Shown: positions 1 to 5,341 of the stretch, piece by piece
Numbering within the stretch: the first letter of the stretch is position 1
Layout of the letters: each line of letters begins with the position of its first letter
Source: an uncultured Eubacteriales bacterium
Lineage (GTDB): Bacteria; Bacillota; Clostridia; Oscillospirales; Acutalibacteraceae
Assembly (NCBI GenBank): GCA_900320235.1
Contig: ONRO01000104.1
Location: 1 to 5,341 of the forward strand
DNA: 5,341 nucleotides
Direction: 5' to 3'
The notes under the pieces: model-generated
Told to the model about the DNA's origin: nothing
The model's input: the letters and a program-made list of their open reading frames with translations, nothing else
Database searches by the model: none
Translations under genes and position numbers: made by a program

Positions 1-83
1 TCCGAGATGGCCGAAGGAGCACGATTGGAAATCGTGTAAACGCTAACCCCGTTTCGAGGGTTCGAATCCCTCACTCTCCGCCA
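1..83 (+). tRNA. tRNA-Ser (anticodon GGA), 5' end cut by window
   Basis: This is a serine tRNA reading UCC/UCU codons. The anticodon stem CACGA/TCGTG (20-24 and 32-36) encloses the loop TTGGAAA, placing anticodon GGA at 27-29. A long class II variable arm, typical of tRNA-Ser, is formed by AAACG (38-42) pairing with CGTTT (50-54). The T arm is GAGGG-TTCGAAT-CCCTC (56-72). The 3' acceptor strand is ACTCTCC (73-79), then discriminator G80 and an encoded CCA at 81-83. The 5' acceptor strand and the first connector base lie before the window, so the gene is partial only because of the cut. Confidence 0.96.
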
Positions 84-86
84 GAA

Positions 87-120
87 AAGCCCCCGATGCT
101 TTTGCCTCGGGGGCTTAAAT
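87..120 (+). terminator. Hairpin terminator after tRNA-Ser
   Basis: A perfect 10-bp GC-rich inverted repeat (AAGCCCCCGA at 87-96, TCGGGGGCTT at 107-116) has a 10-base loop and starts 4 bases after the tRNA CCA end. The T run on the + strand is very short (TT then AAAT), so release may be inefficient and some read-through into galE is possible. No convincing separate promoter was seen between this hairpin and galE. Confidence 0.65.
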
Positions 121-181
121 ATAACAGAAAATAATAAGATAAATAACTGACGCTGATGCGGCAGGGAAACGGAGGACGAAA

Positions 182-1192
182 ATGACTATTCTGGTTACAG
201 GCGGCGCAGGCTATATAGGAAGTCATACCTGTGTTGAGCTTCTTGAGGCGGGCTATGATGTAATTGTTGTAGATAACTATTATAACAGCGTTCCGAAGGT
301 GCTCGACAGGGTTGAGGAAATTACAGGCAGGAAACTGAAAAGATATGAATGTGATATTCGTGACAAAAATGGCCTTGAAAAAATCTTCTCCGAAAATGAT
401 GTGGATGCAGTTATTCATTTTGCAGGTCTGAAGGCTGTCGGAGAATCTGCAAAGCTTCCGCTGCTTTATTATGATAATAATATCTCCGGAAGTGTTGTTC
501 TGTTTGAAGTGATGGAAAAGGCAGGCTGCAAAAAGATCGTTTTCAGCTCTTCTGCAACTGTGTACGGCAATAACCCCATTCCGTACAAAGAGGATATGAT
601 AACAGGAGATGTCAGCAGCCCTTACGGCAGAACAAAGCATTTTATTGAAAAAATACTCGGAGATGTTTACAATGCGGATAACAGCTGGAGTATTTCTCTT
701 CTGCGCTATTTCAATCCTATCGGCGCACATGAGAGCGGTCTGATCGGTGAGGATCCGAACGGTATTCCGAATAATCTGATGCCCTATATTTCAAGAGTTG
801 CAATCGGAAAGCTTGAAAAGCTTACGGTTTTCGGAGGAGATTACGATACAAAGGACGGAACATGTATTCGTGATTATATCCATGTTGTGGACCTTGCAAA
901 GGCTCATCTGTGTGCAGTTGCAAAAATACTTGAAACAACAGGTATTCAGGCATATAATGTCGGAAACGGTAAGGGTTACAGCGTTCTGGATATTATTCAT
1001 GCGTTTGAAAAGGCAAGCGGAAGTAAGCTTAACTATGTTATCGGCGACAGACGTGAGGGCGATCTTCCGGCATTCTATGCTGACGCTTCAAAGGCAAATA
1101 AAGAGCTTGGCTGGACTGCACAGTATGATATTGATAAAATGTGTGAGGATACCTGGAATTTCCAGAAAAAGAATCCGGACGGGATTCGCTGA
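182..1192 (+). CDS. galE: UDP-glucose 4-epimerase GalE
   Basis: This NAD-dependent short-chain dehydrogenase (extended SDR family) interconverts UDP-glucose and UDP-galactose in the cytosol. It serves the Leloir pathway and supplies UDP-galactose for surface polysaccharides. The 336-residue length matches the family (E. coli GalE has 338). Visible motifs are the NAD-binding GGAGYIG (7-13), the acidic D31 closing the second strand, FSSSATVYG with catalytic Ser124 (121-129), and the YxxxK pair Tyr148/Lys152 in SPYGRTK. Also present are RYFNPIGAH (175-183) and CIRDYIHVVDLA (228-239). The substrate-pocket position equivalent to E. coli Tyr299 is Phe298 (in PAFYADAS). A bulky residue here suggests specificity for UDP-Glc/UDP-Gal rather than the N-acetylated sugars, which is inference. 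The ATG is preceded by GGAGG at 171-175 with 6-base spacing. The gene appears monocistronic, bounded by hairpins on both sides. Confidence 0.97.
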   Translation: MTILVTGGAGYIGSHTCVELLEAGYDVIVVDNYYNSVPKVLDRVEEITGRKLKRYECDIRDKNGLEKIFSENDVDAVIHFAGLKAVGESAKLPLLYYDNNISGSVVLFEVMEKAGCKKIVFSSSATVYGNNPIPYKEDMITGDVSSPYGRTKHFIEKILGDVYNADNSWSISLLRYFNPIGAHESGLIGEDPNGIPNNLMPYISRVAIGKLEKLTVFGGDYDTKDGTCIRDYIHVVDLAKAHLCAVAKILETTGIQAYNVGNGKGYSVLDIIHAFEKASGSKLNYVIGDRREGDLPAFYADASKANKELGWTAQYDIDKMCEDTWNFQKKNPDGIR

Positions 1193-1204
1193 GATTGAAA
1201 ATAT

Positions 1205-1242
1205 GGCGGCTGCGGGGTAACCTGCTGCTGCCGTTTCTTTTT
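1205..1242 (+). terminator. Intrinsic terminator of galE
   Basis: A 12-position stem (1205-1216 with 1221-1232, one T-T mismatch and two G-T pairs) is capped by a GTAA loop, which fits the stable GNRA tetraloop class. It is followed by TTTCTTTTT at 1234-1242. It lies 12 bases after the galE stop codon and so should isolate galE from the genes downstream. Confidence 0.85.
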
Positions 1243-1304
1243 GCGTGGAGATTATTCTTTGTATAAACAGATGTGAAAAAATAATAAGCATTTTCTTCAA
1301 TTTG

Positions 1305-1333
1305 TTGAAAATCTATTGAATATGTTGTATAAT
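1305..1333 (+). promoter_or_regulatory. Sigma-A type promoter for the two-gene operon
   Basis: A -35 box TTGAAA (1305-1310) is separated by exactly 17 bases from a consensus -10 box TATAAT (1328-1333), in an AT-rich stretch. Transcription would start near 1340. This is the only strong promoter seen between the galE terminator and the next gene, and it implies a housekeeping-type, probably substantial, level of expression. Confidence 0.8.
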
Positions 1334-1339
1334 ATTAAT

Positions 1340-1530
1340 GATTCTTTATTTTTATGTGTTTTCTGACTAAGTTTAGAAAACTTTGAATAACACGGGCTTT
1401 TGTAGAAAAAGCAATTGCCGTGTGAATTTGTGCCCTGTGCAAAGCTCCGCCGGTAAATCAGCGGTTATTAGTATTGTCAGCTTTCATATGGTCAGCGATT
1501 AATCTATACTGTTTTTGTGTGGGATATATT
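1340..1530 (+). promoter_or_regulatory. Long structured 5' leader of unknown function
   Basis: About 190 nt separate the predicted transcription start from the ATG at 1531. Two hairpins are visible. The first is a short AT-rich one, AAGTTT/AAACTT (1369-1374, 1378-1383, 3-base loop). The second is larger: ACACGG/CCGTGT (1390-1395, 1418-1423) encloses GCTTTT/AAAAGC (1396-1401, 1407-1412), with AATTG (1413-1417) bulged. Neither is followed by a T run, so they are not terminators. The layout matches no riboswitch class I know. It may be a regulatory leader or simply an untranslated spacer. Confidence 0.4.
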
Positions 1531-3252
1531 ATGGAGATAAGAAAGATTGTTTCAGCGTTCAGACTCAGCGAAAAGGAAAAATCAATAATTGCCGGTAATA
1601 GTATAAATGCGGAAAATGTTCTGTGTGTATGCGATGGCTTTTCGGCATATCTGAAAAGTAATGGTGATGTCGTTGTGAACGATTCAACGGAAATTATGGA
1701 GCAGATTTCGGATTGGCCCCGCATGATAAGACTTTGCTCGGGTAAAAAGCATATTCTCGCTCTTGCACCTGACGGTACGGTCTATTCAGCAGGCAGTAAT
1801 GATGAGGGTCAGTGCAATACCGCGGACTGGAAAAATATCAGGGAAATATTCTGCGGAAAATATTACAGCGCCGCACTGACAGCTGATGAGGAACTTGTCG
1901 TTACAGGAAAAATATACGGCAATGACGCTGATGATGAAACAATATCAAAAAAATTTATCGGATATCTGAATAAGTATAATCTTATACATGATGAACGCTT
2001 CTCAGGACTTGTCGGCTCTGTGAACGGTCTTGCGGCAAGACTGAATGCTATTGAAGCAAATGTAAAAGGCGAGATCAGCAGTAAGGAAGCAGAACGCCAG
2101 AAATTAAAAAATGAACTCAGAAATGAACTGAGGACGGAACTGTTGAATGAACTCAGGAATGAAATGAAAAATATTTCTCCGTCACCGGATTATATGAATA
2201 AAGTCAAGCCTCCGCAGAAGGTTCAGCCTCAAAGTACCCATGCCGGAGAAAAAAGAGTCCATTCTGCCCAGAGCGGAACCGGATTTACCGGGACTATCAA
2301 TGCACAGAAAAAATTCTGCTATAAATGTATGAAATCGTTCAACGGAGGAAAATATTGTCCGAGATGCGGCTTCAATACTGAAAGTACACCGTTCCCCAAT
2401 GCCGTTAAGCCGGGAACTGATCTGATGGATAAGCTTTATCACATAGGAGCAGAACTGACAAGAAATAATGCAGGCATAAGATATGCCGGCTTCAGCGAAA
2501 AGCTTAACCAAAAGGTAATGATACATGAATTTCTTCCGTCATCATACTGCTCAAGAATCCCCGGAAGCAGTATGGTTTCAGTAAATAAGCTTTCTGAAAG
2601 ACGCTTTAATGAGCTGAAGGAAAAATTCATTAAATATTATCAGACATTATATTCGATTCCGGAAAACGAAGCAGCTGTGAAAATACTTGATATTTTCTCA
2701 GAAGGGAATATACCGTATATAATTGAAAGATTTGACGGCGAAAGTACGCTCAAGGAATATGTACAGCGGAATGGCCCGGTCAAAAACTGGGAAGAACTGA
2801 AAAAAAATATAAGACCGATTGCGGAATATCTGCTTGAGCTTCACGAAACATATAAGATCGGACATTTTGGAGTGTCACCGGAAAATATAAGGCTGACAGC
2901 GAATAAGAGATACTGCCTGACAGGATTTGAAATGGAGGATGTCAGACATGCCGGCGGACTCGTTGAACCTGAGCTTGTGAATGACTGCAGCGCAATCGAA
3001 CAATATAACAGAAGAATAAAGCTTGATCAGGCAACTGATGTATATGGCTTTACAGCAACTCTGTATTATCTTATGACAGGAATAAATGTAGGAAATGCAA
3101 ATAAAAGATTAGAGAAAAGCTCGATCCCGATACCCTCGGATGTGTTCAACAGGGTGCCGCCGTATGCGGTCGAGCTGATAAAGGGAGGACTATGGGTCAG
3201 CAAATCTGACAGAATCCAGACTTTCAGACAGGTGCTGTCCCTGCTTCATTGA
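1531..3252 (+). CDS. RCC1-like / zinc-ribbon / pseudokinase mosaic protein
   Basis: This 573-residue protein has no signal peptide or membrane segment. Residues about 28-127 form roughly three degenerate RCC1-like repeats, seen in the pattern of hydrophobic strand, DGTV, then GSNDEGQC, with W62 and W100 spaced 38 apart. Residues about 179-214 are a charged helix with a four-residue repeat. A low-complexity linker (about 215-260) leads to a zinc ribbon, C263-x2-C266-x9-C276-x2-C279. Residues about 299-573 align by eye with clostridial Ser/Thr kinases: VMIHEFLP for VAIKEFFP, HFGVSPEN for HRDxxPxN, GFE for DFG, then IEQY and DVYGFTATLYYLMTG. The ATP-binding Lys (now H332), the catalytic Asp (now G447), the DFG Asp (now G465) and the glycine loop are all lost, so it should be catalytically dead. 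The ATG at 1531 is chosen over an upstream in-frame TTG (1474). Its ribosome site is weak (GGGA at 1521-1524). It is the first gene of an operon with the gene at 3286. Confidence 0.85.
   Translation: MEIRKIVSAFRLSEKEKSIIAGNSINAENVLCVCDGFSAYLKSNGDVVVNDSTEIMEQISDWPRMIRLCSGKKHILALAPDGTVYSAGSNDEGQCNTADWKNIREIFCGKYYSAALTADEELVVTGKIYGNDADDETISKKFIGYLNKYNLIHDERFSGLVGSVNGLAARLNAIEANVKGEISSKEAERQKLKNELRNELRTELLNELRNEMKNISPSPDYMNKVKPPQKVQPQSTHAGEKRVHSAQSGTGFTGTINAQKKFCYKCMKSFNGGKYCPRCGFNTESTPFPNAVKPGTDLMDKLYHIGAELTRNNAGIRYAGFSEKLNQKVMIHEFLPSSYCSRIPGSSMVSVNKLSERRFNELKEKFIKYYQTLYSIPENEAAVKILDIFSEGNIPYIIERFDGESTLKEYVQRNGPVKNWEELKKNIRPIAEYLLELHETYKIGHFGVSPENIRLTANKRYCLTGFEMEDVRHAGGLVEPELVNDCSAIEQYNRRIKLDQATDVYGFTATLYYLMTGINVGNANKRLEKSSIPIPSDVFNRVPPYAVELIKGGLWVSKSDRIQTFRQVLSLLH
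2110..2169 (+). repeat. Five in-register 12-bp repeats coding an NELR-type helix
   Basis: Units start at 2110, 2122, 2134, 2146 and 2158. Three are close to AATGAACTCAGA/G; the third and fifth have diverged (ACGGAACTGTTG and AATGAAATGAAA). They encode NELR, NELR, TELL, NELR and NEMK, residues 194-213 of the pseudokinase protein. The exact 12-base period and near-identical codons point to recent tandem duplication inside the gene. The product is a strongly charged helix with a leucine every fourth residue. Confidence 0.85.
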
Positions 3253-3285
3253 TAACGTTCTCCTGAATGGAAATGAGGTGAGAGA

Positions 3286-4989
3286 ATGCAGGAGTTTGAT
3301 GCGTCAAAGGGACTTTTTCATTTGTTTTTTTCAAATGATGAGGATTCCTTTTATACGGAAAGCTACATCCGTACAAAGCTGAACTTTTTTCTGTATTATA
3401 AGCTTGTCGCAATGCGATATGAATATATATATGCCCTGACGGGTGACGAAAGCTCCGGATATCATCTCCTGTGCTTCGATAATATCAGCTCGAAGGCTCT
3501 TGATGAGAAAAGCGGAAGTCTTATCAGCTCGCTGTTTGCATCAAGAAGACAGAGCGGACTTAACGGCTCTGAAAATGAAGTGAGAATGAAAAGCGGCGCA
3601 AAAACAATACCTCTCGGTGCGGAAAATTCTGACAGTGTAATTCTGTCATTGATAGCACTGATGAAAAGAAAAAGCAGGGTCGCAGTAATAATGAATATAA
3701 ATGCATTCAATTCCCTGCTGTGTGCGCCGGAGCTTGCAGATGAGCTGAAAAGGATCAATTCAAGGAATTATCAGGATAATAACAGACATATGTTTCTGAT
3801 AACCTCATCGATATATTCCGGTGAAAGTCTGCGTTTTTTCAGACCCGGTACCGGAATGGGAGCAATGGGAAATGCATTTTCGGATGCATCTCTGTTCCCG
3901 GAGCTTGAACCGTATTTTCACGATATTTATGAAATGACAAGAAACTTTTATATATATGATGAGCTTAAAAGATTTCTTGGGGATAAGGCAGTATTCTATA
4001 ATTCCCTGAGCTATGAGCATATCCGCAGAATGATAACAAGCTATGCGATTACAGGCGGATATATGGAGGAAATGAGCATAAAAAAGATCAATTCACTTTC
4101 TGCGGTGCTTTTTGCATATTATAATTCCGCTGAATACAGAAAGGATCATATCCTCGGACTGCCGGAAAATCAGAAAAGATCGCTTTCTGCAGTAGAAGAA
4201 GCCCTCAGGAACAACAGAGCTCTGAGAACAGCCTGTGAAAAGGCAGCGGCAGAATTTGATGACTGCAGCGATCCGTATAAATATGTATGCAGTGTATATT
4301 GCGATGCTGTGGACTGCGAAAACGGTATCTATATGCTCGGAAGCAGTGAAAATCAGGATGAGCTTGAGATGCTCAGAAAAATAAAGAGAATATATACATC
4401 GAGAACAGGCAGCTGCGATCCGGGACTTGACAGGGCAATAAGTGTTTTGTCAAAGCCTGCTGCAAATGCGGCAGTAAGCTTCAGTGCAGAAAGTTTCCGC
4501 AAAAAGATCATTGAAATGACCTTTACTTCACTGAGCGATGAGCTGAATGACAGCAGTGATATGTATCTTGTGGACTTTATGATAAGAGGACTGAACTATT
4601 ATTTCGATTATTTCAGTGTTGCCGGCTCGCTCAGGGGTGAGGAGCTTACGGCTTCTGATGTAAGTTTTGATTTCTACAAAAATGTTGCATATCTTGCGGA
4701 AAAGCTTTCAAGAGCAAGACTGTCAAAGGCTGCATATGAAGAAAAGCTTGGCCGTCTTTCAGAAAATGATGCGTACAGCACAAGATTGTTTCTTGAAAAA
4801 ACCCAGGCTTATATCAAAAAGCTTGAAGCAACAATAGAAAAATCAGAAAATATGCTGTCTTCGCCGATTACAACGGCAAATGCAAGAGGACTTACAGCGG
4901 AAATGAAATTTGAAACAAAGCATCTTAAAGAACTTGAAAATGAGGGTGAACCGCAAAATGAACCGACTGACAGAATTTTTAACAGTTGA
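3286..4989 (+). CDS. Uncharacterised 567-residue partner of the pseudokinase protein
   Basis: I do not recognise this family. The ATG has a good ribosome site (GAGGTG at 3275-3280, 5-base spacing) and sits 33 bases after the preceding stop, so co-transcription and a shared role are likely. No signal peptide or membrane segment is seen. The N-terminal third looks alpha/beta: a helical FFLYYKL segment (34-40), a strand YEYIYAL (45-51), then RVAVIMNINAF (131-141) and HMFLITSS (168-175). The last two resemble the Walker B and sensor-1 strands of AAA-type ATPases. However, there is no GxxxxGK[ST] P-loop anywhere, and the expected acidic pair after VAVIM is replaced by NIN. Residues about 295-567 are mostly helical and charged. 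They include a cysteine group (C327, C335, C339, C344) and a likely coiled coil near 465-550. The tail is acidic and polar. A degenerate, non-hydrolysing ATPase-like scaffold is one reading, with low certainty. Confidence 0.82.
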   Translation: MQEFDASKGLFHLFFSNDEDSFYTESYIRTKLNFFLYYKLVAMRYEYIYALTGDESSGYHLLCFDNISSKALDEKSGSLISSLFASRRQSGLNGSENEVRMKSGAKTIPLGAENSDSVILSLIALMKRKSRVAVIMNINAFNSLLCAPELADELKRINSRNYQDNNRHMFLITSSIYSGESLRFFRPGTGMGAMGNAFSDASLFPELEPYFHDIYEMTRNFYIYDELKRFLGDKAVFYNSLSYEHIRRMITSYAITGGYMEEMSIKKINSLSAVLFAYYNSAEYRKDHILGLPENQKRSLSAVEEALRNNRALRTACEKAAAEFDDCSDPYKYVCSVYCDAVDCENGIYMLGSSENQDELEMLRKIKRIYTSRTGSCDPGLDRAISVLSKPAANAAVSFSAESFRKKIIEMTFTSLSDELNDSSDMYLVDFMIRGLNYYFDYFSVAGSLRGEELTASDVSFDFYKNVAYLAEKLSRARLSKAAYEEKLGRLSENDAYSTRLFLEKTQAYIKKLEATIEKSENMLSSPITTANARGLTAEMKFETKHLKELENEGEPQNEPTDRIFNS

Positions 4990-5341
4990 CGGCTGTTCTG
5001 TATAGCAAAGACTGAATTGGTGCGGTGCAGCAGCTTTCTACATTTGGTGAGCAATTGAGGATTGAGGTGTTATCAGGCTGAAAAGCGAAGAACCATAAGA
5101 GAAGTGGCATAGCCCCTCCTGTTAAGTTTCCTCTCTTTTGAAATCTTTCCACCTTATCTCCACTCATCCCCCCCGGCGGTGGGCGTGCTTGCTTACTTTT
5201 GTATATACACAGGTTTCGTGAGAGAGAGGGCGGTTTTGATAAGCTGATTCACTGAAAAATGTAACTCTGAATCAGTAATCAGCAGTTCTGTAAAGCCGTA
5301 AAAAAACCGTGGTAAAGAAAAAATCAGAGGAAAAGAAAAAA
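4990..5341. other. 352-base tail without a convincing gene; possible interspersed repeat
   Basis: No + strand reading frame of note is present. The stretch 5111-5174 is pyrimidine-rich and ends in seven consecutive C residues (5168-5174). ATTGAGG is tandemly duplicated at 5054-5067. A palindrome TGTATATACA lies at 5200-5209. On the minus strand a 43-codon frame (5110 down to 4979) starts MPLLLWFFAF, has AGGAGG placed 4 bases before its ATG, and overlaps the last codons of the upstream gene. The sequence texture differs from the neighbouring coding DNA and gives me an impression of a dispersed clostridial repeat, which I cannot confirm. The final 45 bases are purine-rich (AGAGGAAAAG near the edge) and might carry the ribosome site of a gene just outside. 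No clear operon terminator was found. Confidence 0.4.
5243..5283. repeat. Inverted repeat with a duplicated right arm
   Basis: GCTGATTC (5243-5250) can pair either with GAATCAG (5269-5275) or with AATCAGC (5277-5283). The two right arms are a 7-base tandem duplication (AATCAGT then AATCAGC, 5270-5283). The loop is about 18-27 bases and no T run follows, so it is not a typical terminator. It could be an operator-like site, an alternative hairpin, or the end of a repeat element. Confidence 0.45.

Noticed and set aside
71..730. 219-codon open frame on the minus strand across galE
   Set aside because: It is fully antisense to a clearly functional galE, runs into the tRNA end, and its translation is cysteine- and phenylalanine-rich with no recognisable domain. 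It is a shadow of galE codon use.
798..1220. 140-codon + strand frame overlapping galE
   Set aside because: It is out of frame within galE, ends inside the terminator and has no ribosome site or recognisable motif.
1354..1386. 10-codon upstream frame in the leader (MCFLTKFRKL)
   Set aside because: No ribosome site precedes it and its codons show no attenuation-type run of one amino acid.
1474..1530. Upstream in-frame TTG start for the pseudokinase gene, giving a 19-residue hydrophobic extension
   Set aside because: There is no ribosome site before the TTG. The extension looks like translated leader, whereas the ATG at 1531 begins a natural charged N-terminus. The hydrophobic stretch should not be read as a signal peptide.
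3847..3876. Glycine-rich GTGMGAMGNA in the unknown partner (residues 188-197) as a possible Walker A loop
   Set aside because: It lacks the GK[S/T] ending and comes after, not before, the Walker B-like strand, so it cannot be a normal P-loop.
4981..4997. AACAG...CTGTT hairpin overlapping the last stop codon as an operon terminator
   Set aside because: The stem is short (5 pairs plus two G-T), overlaps the coding end and is not followed by a T run.
5236..5265. Possible promoter TTGATA ... TGTAAC facing the right edge
   Set aside because: The -10 match is poor (4 of 6), the spacing is 18, and it overlaps the inverted repeat. It is too weak to annotate without seeing the next gene.

Overview
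The window looks like chromosomal DNA of a low-to-moderate GC clostridial Firmicute. A rumen or gut Ruminococcus-like organism is my best guess. The reasons are strong AGGAGG-type ribosome sites, heavy AGA and ATA codon use, a tRNA with encoded CCA, a textbook sigma-A promoter, and a CxxC zinc ribbon joined to a kinase-like domain, an arrangement I associate with clostridial Hanks-type kinases. The genus is inferred from style, not proven.

Layout: the left edge cuts through a tRNA-Ser(GGA) gene (1-83), followed by a GC-rich hairpin. Next is galE (182-1192), a complete and apparently functional UDP-glucose 4-epimerase with its own downstream intrinsic terminator (1205-1242). This part is ordinary housekeeping.

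The more interesting part starts at a consensus promoter (1305-1333). It drives a leader of about 190 nt with two hairpins, then two genes on the same strand only 33 nt apart. The first gene (1531-3252) encodes a 573-residue mosaic: RCC1-like repeats, a helical segment made of a four-residue repeat, a four-cysteine zinc ribbon, and a C-terminal Ser/Thr kinase fold in which every key catalytic residue I could align is replaced, i.e. a pseudokinase. The second gene (3286-4989) encodes a 567-residue cytosolic protein I do not recognise. It has a Rossmann-like or AAA-like feel in its N-terminal third but no P-loop, and a long helical C-terminal half. Neither protein has a signal peptide or membrane segment. 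The pair is best read as a small signalling or scaffold operon of unknown purpose, with the pseudokinase serving as a binding module rather than an enzyme.

The last 352 bases (4990-5341) hold no convincing gene. They differ in texture from the operon: a pyrimidine-rich stretch, a C7 run, short 7-bp tandem duplications, inverted repeats, and a small minus-strand reading frame with a good ribosome site. This may be an interspersed repeat. No clear terminator for the operon was found there.
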